This document shows positions 40,494 through 48,280 of a DNA stretch of 64,000 nt, piece after piece. Where the stretch lies: NCBI GenBank assembly GCA_000737985.1, contig JNVT01000071.1, positions 1 through 64,000 of the forward strand. The letters are read 5' to 3'. Within the stretch, counting starts at the first letter, position 1. Each line of letters starts with the position of its first letter. Source of the stretch: Gammaproteobacteria bacterium MFB021 (GTDB taxonomy: Bacteria; Pseudomonadota; Gammaproteobacteria; Pseudomonadales; Halomonadaceae). A program made the translations under genes and the position numbers. The notes beneath the pieces were generated by a model, which was not told where the DNA came from, made no database searches, and saw nothing but the letters and a program-made list of their open reading frames with translations.

Positions 40494-41651
40494 TCAGCGC
40501 GAATTGCTGGCGAGCGCGCGGGCTGGTACCGAGAGGGTCTGGCCGACGCGGATGGTACTCCCGTGGAGCCCATTCTCGTGCCGGATTTCGCCGACGCTGG
40601 TGGCGAAATGGGCGGCAATACCGGAAAGGGTGTCGCCACGCTTGACCACATAGCGATCGAGCACCGTGCGCTCGGACGCCGGCAGGTTGGCGAGATTGGC
40701 CAGGAAGCGCTTTTTGGCCGCCACCGGTACCAGGATACTGGCATCCTCGCGTGGCCGGGTCGAGGCGCGCTTGAAGCCGGGATTGAGCTCGCGCAGCGTG
40801 TGCGAATCGACTCCCGAGAGTTCGGCCGCCAGCGACAGCGTCAGCGGGCCGTCGGTGGTTACCTTGACGAACGGCGTGCGGTCGGGAATCGACGGCAGCG
40901 CGACATCGTAGTCCGCGGGCTTGGCAATCACCTCCGACAGCGCCAGCAGCCGTGGAATGTACTCCATGGTCTCGCTGGGCAGGCGCAGGTGCCAGTAGTC
41001 GATCGGCTCGCCGCGGTTGGCGGCGGCATCGCGCGCCGCGTTGACGGTACCGGCGCCGGCGTTGTAGGCGGCCAGGGCCAGCAGCAGATCGCCGTCGTAC
41101 CAGCGGTCGGCAAGCTGACGCAGATAGCGCATGGCGGCGCCGGTGGCGGCGACCACATCGCGCCGGCCGTCGTACCAGGCGGTACGCGACAGCCCCATGG
41201 CATCGCCGGTGGCGGGCATGAACTGCCACAGCCCGGTAGCGCCGCCGGGGTTGGTGGCGGTCGGATCGTAGCCGCTCTCGATGAACGGTAGCAGGGCGAT
41301 CTCGGTGGGCAGGTGATTGGCGGCGAGTCGCTGGGTAACCCAGTGTAGCCAGGGGCGGGCCTGCTCGGCGATCAGCTCGACGTGGTGCGGATGCTCACGG
41401 TACCACGCTAGCCAGCGTGCCACGCGCGGGTTGTCGGTCTCGTGGGAGAGCGCGAAGCCCCGACGCAGGGTGTCCCAGGCGTCGGCTGCGGGTCTCTCGG
41501 TCAGGCGTAGCGCCGACCAGAAGGTGGCGGGCCGCGGCTGGGCGGACTGACGCTGAGCGGCGTCGTTCCAGGCCATCGCCGGCAGCGCCGAGCAGAGCAG
41601 GCTGCCGGCCAGGCCGATGACCAGATAGCGGCGTCTCGAGCGGGCATTCAT
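40494..41651 (-). CDS. mltD: MltD-like lytic transglycosylase with one LysM domain
   Basis: 385 residues. The leader LVIGLAGSLLCSALPAMAWN looks like an ordinary signal peptide, with no clear lipobox. The SLT core has LLPFIESGYDPTATNPGGATG (catalytic Glu), GLWQFMPATGDAMGL and AYNAGAGTVNAA. One C-terminal LysM unit follows (YVVKRGDTLSGIAAHFATSV); E. coli MltD is a lipoprotein with two. Cleaves peptidoglycan glycan strands in the periplasm. Sits upstream of gloB as in many gammaproteobacteria, in reverse order of transcription. Confidence 0.9.
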   Translation of the reverse strand: MNARSRRRYLVIGLAGSLLCSALPAMAWNDAAQRQSAQPRPATFWSALRLTERPAADAWDTLRRGFALSHETDNPRVARWLAWYREHPHHVELIAEQARPWLHWVTQRLAANHLPTEIALLPFIESGYDPTATNPGGATGLWQFMPATGDAMGLSRTAWYDGRRDVVAATGAAMRYLRQLADRWYDGDLLLALAAYNAGAGTVNAARDAAANRGEPIDYWHLRLPSETMEYIPRLLALSEVIAKPADYDVALPSIPDRTPFVKVTTDGPLTLSLAAELSGVDSHTLRELNPGFKRASTRPREDASILVPVAAKKRFLANLANLPASERTVLDRYVVKRGDTLSGIAAHFATSVGEIRHENGLHGSTIRVGQTLSVPARALASNSR

Positions 41652-41721
41652 GCAGCAGACATCCTTCGGTGTGAATCGCCGCCCGCGGCGCCGGTCGAGG
41701 CGCCGTGTCGGCCGGCAACGT

Positions 41722-42489
41722 TCAAAAACGATCCTTCCAGCCGCGCAGCGTGGCGAAGGCCTCTGCTGCGCTGGCGCAGGGGCCCTGCTCGCTCAGCGTC
41801 TGGTGTAGCGAAGGCTGGTCGAGGCGCAGGAACGGATTGATCTGGCGCTCGCGGCCCAGCGTGGTGGGCAGCGTCGGCCGGTCGAGGCGGCGCGCCTGCT
41901 CGCACTCCTGACGATAAGCGTCGCGGGCCGCATTGTCGGGCTCGGCGGCGCTGGCGAAGGCGAGGTTGGCCAGGGTGTACTCATGCGCTGGGAACACCAG
42001 AGTGTCGTCCGGGAGGGTGTCGAACTTGGCCAGGGAGTGGCGCATCTGTTCCGGTGTCCCCTCAAACAGGCGTCCGCAGCCAGCGGAGAACAGGGTGTCT
42101 CCGGCGAATAGCAGCCCCGGCGTACCGGGTGCATAGAAGGCGATATGATCGAGGGTGTGTCCGGGGACGCTCGAGACCTCGAAGCGGCGTCCCAGCACGC
42201 GGCATTCGTCGCCCTCGCCGAGACGCTGATCGATACCTTCGATACGCGGATTCTCGGGGCCGTAGACCTGCGGTGCATAGCGTTCGATCAGCTCGCGCAG
42301 ACCACCAGTGTGATCATGATGGTGATGGGTGATCAGTACGCTCTCGAGGCGCAGCTGTTCGCGCTCGAGCCACTCGATCACCGGCGCCGCGTCGCCTGGA
42401 TCGACCACGGCCACGGCATCGGTGGTGTCCTGACGCAGGAGCCAGATATAGTTGTCATCCAGCGCGGGAATCGGCTTCACGCTCAGCAT
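41722..42489 (-). CDS. gloB: Hydroxyacylglutathione hydrolase (glyoxalase II)
   Basis: 255 residues. The binuclear metal motif is THHHHDHTGG, with GHTLDHIAFY, FAGDTLFSAGCGRLFEG and FPAHEYTLANLAFA. It releases D-lactate and glutathione from S-lactoylglutathione, completing methylglyoxal detoxification. Divergent from the methyltransferase gene; short 5' region. Confidence 0.96.
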   Translation of the reverse strand: MLSVKPIPALDDNYIWLLRQDTTDAVAVVDPGDAAPVIEWLEREQLRLESVLITHHHHDHTGGLRELIERYAPQVYGPENPRIEGIDQRLGEGDECRVLGRRFEVSSVPGHTLDHIAFYAPGTPGLLFAGDTLFSAGCGRLFEGTPEQMRHSLAKFDTLPDDTLVFPAHEYTLANLAFASAAEPDNAARDAYRQECEQARRLDRPTLPTTLGRERQINPFLRLDQPSLHQTLSEQGPCASAAEAFATLRGWKDRF

Positions 42490-42721
42490 GTGTCATCCTC
42501 TTGCGACGAGGGAGCGGGCGTCGACAATCATGCGATTGCCGACGGCGAAGGCCTCGGATGAAAGGCTTCATCGATGAGGCGATGCCGGGAGGCTCGGGTC
42601 GATCGACCTCGCTGAGACCCGAATCGACCCGGCCGGTTCCACCGCATGCCGCCTTCGGCCGCGCCGAGTATGGCGCCGCGAACCGCTCAAAAAGCGATAA
42701 CCTTGGGGAGTTAAGGCGCCC

Positions 42722-43555
42722 GTGTCAATCACGTCTACGCAGCAACGGCTCGCCGAAGCGGTACGGCACGGCCGCCAGTTCTGGGAGTCCGTGCCCGGCG
42801 CCGCGCTGTGGCGCGCCGAGCGTGCCTGTCTCGGCCCCCTCTGCGAGCAGCACCATGGCGTGCTCAGTCTCCAGCTCGGGATGGCGCCGCTGATCAGTGA
42901 CATGAGCCCGATCCGCCATGCGCTGGAGTGGGCGCCCAGCGCGACGCTGGCGCGCCAGCCCAATACCCTGATCTGCGCGCCGGAGCGCCTGCCGCTGGCC
43001 GATGACAGTCTTGACCTGACCGTGGTCCATCACCTGCTCGAGGCGGTCGAGCGCCCTCATCAGGTGCTGCAGGAGGCCGCCCGGGTGACCCGCGCCGACG
43101 GCCGGCTGGTGGTCTTCGGCTGGCACCCCTATGCGCCGGCCGGAGGCGCCCCGCGCCGGCACCAGCCGCCGTGGCAGCGGGCCTGGCGTACTCCCCGGCG
43201 GCTGCGCGACTGGCTCGAGTTTGTCGACTTCGAGATCGAGCGAGTAGACTACTGCGGCTTTCGGCTGCCCTGGCGTTCGGCACGCAACCGACGGCTGGAA
43301 ACCTTCGGCCGGCGTTATAACGTGCCGCTGGGGCAGGCTTATCTGCTGATCGCCCGGCGTCGGACGTTACCAGTGCAGCCCATCGCGCTGCGCGAGCCGA
43401 CCCTGGTAAGTGCCAAGTCCGGTGCCTGGCTGGGATTGGCGCGGCATCACCCGCAGGCACCGACACGGGATGCCGCCGGTGCCGTTGGTTCCCCCACGGC
43501 GCGCTCGCTGCAAGATGCCGCCGTGCGACATCTGGAGACGTCGCACGACGCTTGA
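42722..43555 (+). CDS. SAM-dependent methyltransferase-like protein (YafS type)
   Basis: 277 residues from GTG 42722, with AAGG seven bases upstream. Methyltransf_11-like: PERLPLADDSLDLTVVHHLL (motif II) and RADGRLVVFGWHPYAPAGGA (motif III). The usual Gly-rich SAM motif I is replaced by LSLQLGMAPLIS. Position between gloB and rnhA matches E. coli yafS, whose function is not established. The last ~50 residues are low complexity. Confidence 0.82.
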   Translation: MSITSTQQRLAEAVRHGRQFWESVPGAALWRAERACLGPLCEQHHGVLSLQLGMAPLISDMSPIRHALEWAPSATLARQPNTLICAPERLPLADDSLDLTVVHHLLEAVERPHQVLQEAARVTRADGRLVVFGWHPYAPAGGAPRRHQPPWQRAWRTPRRLRDWLEFVDFEIERVDYCGFRLPWRSARNRRLETFGRRYNVPLGQAYLLIARRRTLPVQPIALREPTLVSAKSGAWLGLARHHPQAPTRDAAGAVGSPTARSLQDAAVRHLETSHDA

Positions 43556-43675
43556 CCCCAGGATGCCGGGGCGCTGCCAGCCGCCGATAGCCGATCGCCC
43601 GACGCCGATGGTGCGGTCGAACTACCCATCGATGCATGTCGCCGGTGGGTCAATACGCCAGAGAGAATTCACGTT

Positions 43676-44173
43676 TTGCCAGCTTCCTCTTCATCTGACT
43701 CCGCCGTTGACGCCACGTCTCAGGCCAATCCGCCTCAGGTCACCATCTACACCGACGGCGGTTGCCGCGGTAACCCTGGCCCCGGCGGTTGGGGGGCGCT
43801 GCTGGTCTCGGGCCAGCACCAGAAGTCACTCAAGGGTGGCGAGCGTCATACCACCAATAATCGCATGGAGCTTATGGCGGCTATCCAGGCGCTGCGTGCC
43901 TTGGATCGCCCCTGCCAGGTGGCACTGTGGACCGACTCCCAGTATCTGCGTAAGGGGATCACCGAGTGGATTCACGGCTGGCAGAAGCGTGGCTGGAAGA
44001 CCGCCTCCAAAGAGCCGGTGAAGAATGCCGAGCTGTGGCGTGAGTTGCTGACGGAGACCCAGCGTCATCGCATCGAGTGGCACTGGGTCAAGGGCCACAG
44101 TGGTCACCCTGGTAACGAGGCGGCTGACCGGCTGGTCAACGAGGCGATCGACGCGGTGATCGCCGGCGACTGA
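43676..44173 (+). CDS. rnhA: Ribonuclease HI
   Basis: 165 residues from a TTG start; no in-frame ATG is available before the core. Catalytic residues are in [16 protein letters not shown] (Asp), [13 protein letters not shown] (Glu), [11 protein letters not shown] (Asp) and [17 protein letters not shown] (His, Asp). Removes RNA from RNA-DNA hybrids. An N-terminal Ser/Ala-rich extension of ~20 residues is not part of the fold. Confidence 0.95.
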   Translation: MPASSSSDSAVDATSQANPPQVTIYTDGGCRGNPGPGGWGALLVSGQHQKSLKGGERHTTNNRMELMAAIQALRALDRPCQVALWTDSQYLRKGITEWIHGWQKRGWKTASKEPVKNAELWRELLTETQRHRIEWHWVKGHSGHPGNEAADRLVNEAIDAVIAGD

Positions 44174-44213
44174 CGCGCGCCAACCAGAGCCCCGGCGTGT
44201 GAGCGCTGGTGTT

Positions 44214-44263
44214 GCTACAGATATAGCTACTTACAGATCGAGCTACTACAGATCGAGCGCTTG
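44214..44263. repeat. Short direct repeats upstream of dnaQ
   Basis: Three imperfect copies of GCTACTTACAGATCGA (about 15 bases each) occupy most of the rnhA-dnaQ gap. They begin at GCTACAGATATA and end at GCGCTTGAGA, just before the dnaQ ribosome site. No function is known. Confidence 0.55.
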
Positions 44264-44280
44264 AGAGCGAGGAGAGCCAC

Positions 44281-45030
44281 ATGCGCCAAATCGTCATGGA
44301 TACGGAAACCACCGGGATCGACCCGCGCGAAGGGCACCGTATCATCGAGATCGGTGGGATCGAGCTGATCAACCGCCGCTTCACCGGCCGTACCTATCAT
44401 CAGTACGTCAATCCCGAGCGTCACATCGAGGCCGAGGCGATCGAGATCCACGGGATCACCAACGAGCGGGTGGCCAACGAGCCGGTGTTCGCGCAGATCG
44501 CCGACGAACTGTGGGAATTCATGCGTGGCGCCCAGCTGGTGATCCACAACGCGCCGTTCGATGTCGGCTTCTTCGACCACGAGTTCCGACTGCTCAAGGC
44601 CGCGCGTGGCGAGCCGGTGCTGGGGCCGGTGGCCGAGCACTGCAGCGTGCTCGACACCCTCAAGATGGCGCGGCAGATGCACCCGGGGCAGCGCAACAGC
44701 CTGGATGCGCTGTGCAAGCGCTACGATATCGACAATGGCCAGCGCGTGCTGCACGGCGCCTTGCTCGACTCGGAGATCCTGGCCGAGGTCTACCTCGCCA
44801 TGACCGGCGGCCAGACGGCGCTGTCGCTGGCCGGTAGCGAAGAGAGCGAAAGCCGTGAAGAGAGCGGCGCCGGTGCCCATCTCCAGCTCGATCGGGCGGC
44901 CACGCCGCTGGTCGTGGCGCAGCCCAGCGATGCCGAATGGGAGGCGCACCGCGAGCGCCTGGCGCAGATCCGCCAAGCCGCTGGCCAGTGTCGCTGGGAC
45001 GCGCTGAACGGTGATGGGGCCGCCTCCTGA
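44281..45030 (+). CDS. dnaQ: DNA polymerase III epsilon subunit (proofreading exonuclease)
   Basis: 249 residues, with GGAG upstream. Exo I VMDTETTGIDPREGHRIIE, Exo II VIHNAPFDVGFFDHEF and Exo III HGALLDSEILAEVYLAMTGG are all present. The C-terminal ~70 residues are the alpha-binding tail. Removes misincorporated nucleotides at the fork. Its stop overlaps nudC (TGATG). Confidence 0.97.
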   Translation: MRQIVMDTETTGIDPREGHRIIEIGGIELINRRFTGRTYHQYVNPERHIEAEAIEIHGITNERVANEPVFAQIADELWEFMRGAQLVIHNAPFDVGFFDHEFRLLKAARGEPVLGPVAEHCSVLDTLKMARQMHPGQRNSLDALCKRYDIDNGQRVLHGALLDSEILAEVYLAMTGGQTALSLAGSEESESREESGAGAHLQLDRAATPLVVAQPSDAEWEAHRERLAQIRQAAGQCRWDALNGDGAAS

Positions 45031-45803
45031 TGCTGCGTCGCGAGCTGCCCCCCGCGGATGTGCGACGGGGCTGGCTTATCCGCATGAACGCCCACGGCGT
45101 GGCGCCGAGCGGTGACGGCCAGAGCGTGCTCGAACGCGACGTAGACTGGCCGCCGCAGGCGCTGCGCCTGGGCTTCTGGCACGACGAGCCGGTGGCGCTG
45201 TCGATCGAGACGGGTAACGAGACATGGCCTGCGGCGCGCGACTGGCTGGCGCAGATATCGCCGGCCGAGAGCGAGCTGCTGGCGACTGCGCTGCAGGTCA
45301 GCCACTGGGAGCGCGACCACCGCTTCTGTGGGCGTTGCGGTCATCCGACTCAGCGTCTGGCGCACGAGTTTGCGATGAGCTGCGAGCAGTGCGGTCTGCG
45401 TGCCTATCCACGTATCTCGCCCTGTATCATCACCCTGGTGACCTTTGGCCGCGATATGCTGCTGGCACGTAGCCCGCGCTTTCCGCCGCGGCGCTACTCG
45501 ACGCTGGCCGGCTTCATCGAGCCCGGCGAAGCGGTAGAGGCGGCGGTGCGCCGTGAGGTGATGGAGGAGGTCGGCGTCGAGGTGGGGCGGGTCAGTTTCT
45601 TCAAGAGCCAGTCATGGCCCTTTCCGCACTCGCTGATGATGGGCTTCTTCGCCGAGGCGACCAGCCGGCGTATTCGCATCGACGGCCACGAAATTGCCGA
45701 TGCGGCCTGGTTCACGCCCGAACGCCCGCCGGAACTGCCACCCAGCTACTCGATCTCGCGTCAGCTGATCGAGACGCACCGGCGCGCGGTGGCGACCCGC
45801 TGA
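45030..45803 (+). CDS. nudC: NAD+ / NADH pyrophosphatase NudC (RNA deNADding enzyme)
   Basis: 257 residues. A zinc ribbon (CGRCGHPTQRL ... CEQC) precedes the Nudix box GFIEPGEAVEAAVRREVMEE. The NAD-specificity motif SQPWPFPxS appears here as SQSWPFPHS, with Pro replaced by Ser. NudC hydrolyses NAD(H) and removes NAD caps from RNA. Translationally coupled to dnaQ. Confidence 0.94.
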   Translation: MLRRELPPADVRRGWLIRMNAHGVAPSGDGQSVLERDVDWPPQALRLGFWHDEPVALSIETGNETWPAARDWLAQISPAESELLATALQVSHWERDHRFCGRCGHPTQRLAHEFAMSCEQCGLRAYPRISPCIITLVTFGRDMLLARSPRFPPRRYSTLAGFIEPGEAVEAAVRREVMEEVGVEVGRVSFFKSQSWPFPHSLMMGFFAEATSRRIRIDGHEIADAAWFTPERPPELPPSYSISRQLIETHRRAVATR

Positions 45804-45881
45804 GAGACTGTCGATGTCACACGCCGAGCAGGTGATGTGCGAGGACAGTCGGGACCGACTGCCCTCGTCAGAGAGCGCTTC

Positions 45882-46041
45882 GAGCCCATTTCGAAACACT
45901 CTAGCGATGGGCGCCGGGGGCAGGGCAAAGCGAGGGTCCTTTGCCAGGGATGGCAAAGGTAGCGCCCACGGAGCGATTCACAGCGCCCTCGCGACGCCCT
46001 GCCGCCGGATAAGCCCACGTCATCTAGCGGTTGTAAAAAGG
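45882..46041 (+). repeat. Copy A of a 160-bp intergenic repeat (inverted partner at 49959-50116)
   Basis: This stretch aligns with the reverse complement of 49959-50116 nearly end to end with few differences, e.g. GCGCCGGGGGCAGG and CAGCGCCCTCGCGACGCC are shared. A hairpin CCTTTGCCA-GGGA-TGGCAAAGG sits in the middle. Short frames across it encode a repeated spurious peptide (around LCHPWQRTLAL) in both copies. Confidence 0.85.
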
Positions 46042-46046
46042 TGTGC

Positions 46047-46367
46047 CTAGTCGTTGTGCTTGCCGAACAGCTTGGGCAGCCGCGCAGCCAGGCCAATATC
46101 GCCCTTGACCTTGACCCGGCCGCCGACCAGCGCCTGCATGGCATTGAGCTCTTTCTTGATCAGGGCCACGAGGGTGGCGGTGTCACTCTCGATGGTCACA
46201 TCGGGGGCCGTGTGGTGACCGGCGTGGACGTTGAGGTTGCCACCTTCGATCACCAGGTGATGATCGTCGGCGTCGTGCAGCAGAAACTGATAGGTTGCGT
46301 TGAGGTCGCCGGCGGCCGCGGGGTCGAAGCGGCGTTGCAGCTTGGCGATCAGCTGGTCGTCATCCAT
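46047..46367 (-). CDS. SCP2 sterol-binding-domain protein
   Basis: 106 residues, essentially one SCP2 fold (ATYQFLLHDADDHHLVIEGG, DVTIESDTATLVALIKKELN, MQALVGGRVKVKGDIGLAAR). Such proteins bind hydrophobic ligands in a cavity; the bacterial ligand is not known. Single-gene unit, convergent with the nudC operon. Confidence 0.9.
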   Translation of the reverse strand: MDDDQLIAKLQRRFDPAAAGDLNATYQFLLHDADDHHLVIEGGNLNVHAGHHTAPDVTIESDTATLVALIKKELNAMQALVGGRVKVKGDIGLAARLPKLFGKHND

Positions 46368-46552
46368 GATGGCCCTCCATTAGCGTTGGGACAAGCAAAC
46401 CACTGCGCCTGACGTTATGCAAGTTACGGTTTCTCAAGCCGATTCCCGGCTGCTCGTGGGAGGTGTCGGCGTTTGCCTGGCGCGGAGGGCCGTGTACAAG
46501 GCGTGGGTCGGACAGGTTTTGAATTAGTGTTAGATCATATAAGGAGCGGGAC

Positions 46553-47587
46553 GTGATCGGATGGCTGGCGGAGTACGGTATGTTTCTGGCCAAGACGGCG
46601 ACACTTGTCGTCGCGCTGGCGCTGGTCCTGACCCTGGTGGCGCGCGGCCGGCGCAGCGGCGATGGCGATAGCGGCGGCCAGCTGCGGGTAACCTCACTCA
46701 ATGCCCGGTTCTCTGGGCGGCAGCGCCAGTTGCAACTGGCGGCGACCCCCAAGTCGGGGCGGCGCCAACTGGCCAAGCGACTCAAGCGTGAAGAGAAGAA
46801 GCAGGCGGCCAAGGCGGTTGTGGACGATCGAGTCTGGGTGCTGGATTTCGAAGGTGATCTCAAGGCCTCGGCGACGCCGGCGCTGTCCGAGCTGGTGTCG
46901 CTGTTGATCGCCCAACTGGAATCGGGTGATGAGGTTGTGCTGCGGCTGACTTCGGGTGGCGGGCTGGTGCACAGCTACGGCCTGGCGGCGGCGCAGCTCG
47001 ACCGCCTGCGTGACGCTGGCGCGCGACTCACGGTATGCGTGGACAAGGTCGCGGCCAGCGGTGGTTACATGATGGCGTGCTGTGCCCATCATCTGATCGC
47101 GGCACCTTTCGCGGTGATCGGTTCGATCGGGGTGGTGGCGCAGATTCCCAACGTACACCGACTGCTCAAGAAGCATGACGTCGATGTCGAACTGCTGACG
47201 GCGGGACGCTATAAGCGCACCCTGACCGTGCTGGGCGAGAACAGCGAGGAGGGCAGGGCCAAGTTTCTCGAGGATCTGCAGTCGACCCACGACCTGTTCA
47301 AGCGCTATGTCGGCGAGCGACGCCCGCAGCTCGACCTCGAGCAGGTGGCGACCGGTGAGATCTGGTACGGTAGTGAAGCGCAGTCCCAGGGACTGGTCGA
47401 TGCCGTCGGTACCAGCGACGCCTACCTGCTGCAGAAGATCACCAACCGGGCGCGGGTCCTGCAAGTCTCACTGGCAAGTCGTCGCGGCCTCGCCGGCCGT
47501 CTGGCCAAGGGTGTCGAAACGGGCGCAGAGCGGACACTGGATCGGCTGCTGGAGCGGTTAGGTCGTCTGAGCTGGGAGCGTCACTGA
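46553..47587 (+). CDS. sohB: Inner-membrane serine protease SohB (S49 family)
   Basis: 344 residues from GTG 46553 with AAGGAGCG upstream. One N-terminal membrane helix (FLAKTATLVVALALVLTLVA), then the S49 core with the Ser nucleophile in KVAASGGYMMACCAHHLIA and the Lys in LTAGRYKRTLTVLGENSEEG. SohB is a periplasm-facing protease related to SppA. A 50-bp inverted-repeat element begins at its stop codon. Confidence 0.93.
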   Translation: MIGWLAEYGMFLAKTATLVVALALVLTLVARGRRSGDGDSGGQLRVTSLNARFSGRQRQLQLAATPKSGRRQLAKRLKREEKKQAAKAVVDDRVWVLDFEGDLKASATPALSELVSLLIAQLESGDEVVLRLTSGGGLVHSYGLAAAQLDRLRDAGARLTVCVDKVAASGGYMMACCAHHLIAAPFAVIGSIGVVAQIPNVHRLLKKHDVDVELLTAGRYKRTLTVLGENSEEGRAKFLEDLQSTHDLFKRYVGERRPQLDLEQVATGEIWYGSEAQSQGLVDAVGTSDAYLLQKITNRARVLQVSLASRRGLAGRLAKGVETGAERTLDRLLERLGRLSWERH

Positions 47588-47636
47588 GAGAGTGTTTACG
47601 AAATGCCTTCGTTCGTCGAATTCGTAAACACCCTCT
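47587..47636. mobile_element. Miniature (50-bp) inverted-repeat element
   Basis: AGAGAGTGTTTACGAA (47587-47602) and TTCGTAAACACCCTCT (47621-47636) are inverted repeats matching 15 of 16 positions. They match the terminal repeats of the 143-bp element at 50119-50261 except at one or two bases. The 18-base loop contains TTCGTTCGTCGAA-like sequence from that element's inner end, so this looks like an internally deleted copy. It could also act as the sohB terminator. Confidence 0.7.
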
Positions 47637-47724
47637 GAGCGCCGGCGCGAAGATGCGCCGTGCTTTTCTACGCGCAACAGATCGGTTCGCGAGTCAGAGT
47701 CTCGCGTGTATCAGGCGCGGGCGT

Positions 47725-47748
47725 GAAACACCCCTTACCGGGTGTTTC
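47725..47748 (-). terminator. Hairpin after the ArsR regulator gene
   Basis: GAAACACCC-CTTACC-GGGTGTTTC is a 9-bp stem starting at the arsR stop codon. On the minus strand it ends in GGTGTTTCACG, with only a short T run. Confidence 0.6.
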
Positions 47749-48044
47749 TAGCCCATGCCGAGACCGGCGAGGGTAGCAATCAGCCGGCCCGCGGTATCAC
47801 CGTTGAGCGAATAGTAGATGATCTGCGAGCTGCGCCGTGTCGTGACCAGTCTTTCCTGACGTAGCACGGCGAGATGCTGTGACAGCGCCGACTGGCTCAG
47901 CGCCATCTGCTGGTTGATCTGGGTCACCGAGCGCTCACCGCTCATCAGTAGGCACAAAATGCGTAGCCGACTCTCGTTGGCCATGGCCTTCAGGGTCGCG
48001 GTGGCTGGCCCGAACTGGGTTTCCGAAAGTGTCTGTTCCGTCAT
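47748..48044 (-). CDS. ArsR-family transcriptional repressor (YgaV-like)
   Basis: 98 residues from ATG 48044; ATGs at 48059 and 48095 are alternatives, but the last is only 14 bases from a palindrome that looks like the operator. Winged helix-turn-helix: LKAMANESRLRILCLLMSGE, then SQSALSQHLAVLRQERLVTT. It resembles the sulfide/tellurite-responsive YgaV/BigR group by sequence, but only one Cys (in RILCLLM) is seen and the second, C-terminal one is absent. Divergent from yhhQ. The effector is unknown. Confidence 0.88.
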   Translation of the reverse strand: MTEQTLSETQFGPATATLKAMANESRLRILCLLMSGERSVTQINQQMALSQSALSQHLAVLRQERLVTTRRSSQIIYYSLNGDTAGRLIATLAGLGMG

Positions 48045-48108
48045 ATGTGAAGTCCGCATTCGCAGGGCCGGCGCTGAACGATCTGTTACATCCATTTCTT
48101 ATATTAAC

Positions 48109-48131
48109 CTTTGTAACGTTAAGTTACAAAG
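48109..48131. promoter_or_regulatory. Palindromic operator between arsR-type gene and yhhQ
   Basis: CTTTGTAAC-GTTAA-GTTACAAAG is a perfect 9-bp dyad in an AT-rich patch directly upstream of the regulator. Size and symmetry suit an ArsR dimer, giving autoregulation and possibly control of yhhQ. Confidence 0.6.
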
Positions 48132-48172
48132 TCTTTTTCGTGGTCCATCTGGTCTGGTATCGAGAGGATGCC

Positions 48173-48178
48173 TATAAT
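48173..48178 (+). promoter_or_regulatory. Likely -10 element of yhhQ
   Basis: A perfect TATAAT lies 103 bases before the yhhQ ATG. No good -35 is seen at 16-18 bases upstream. A start near 48185 would give a ~95-base leader carrying a GCGGC/GCCGC hairpin and the preQ1-like fold. Confidence 0.45.
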
Positions 48179-48230
48179 GCCGCCCCCGCCGATGCGGCCC
48201 GAAGCCGCGACAGACGGGAACAGATGTGAC

Positions 48231-48273
48231 TGAGGGTTCCCTTACCCCTCGGCCGACCGGCAGACGAAAAAGG
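48231..48273 (+). promoter_or_regulatory. Candidate preQ1-I-type riboswitch leader of yhhQ
   Basis: GAGGG (48232-48236) can pair with CCCTC (48246-48250), closing a loop TTCCCTTAC similar to the preQ1-I loop. The loop bases CCTT (48240-48243) are complementary to AAGG (48270-48273) in the A-rich tail AAAAAGG, which is also the yhhQ ribosome site. This is the H-type pseudoknot logic of a translational preQ1-I switch. The 16-base spacer between stem and tail (a weak GCC/GGC hairpin) is longer than in typical members, so it is either a variant or coincidence. Confidence 0.45.
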
Positions 48274-48280
48274 TTCTTTC

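Noticed and set aside
45814-46144. Small frames in the intergenic repeat (also 49869-50252)
   Set aside because: They arise from the 160-bp repeat; both strands and both copies give similar non-family peptides.
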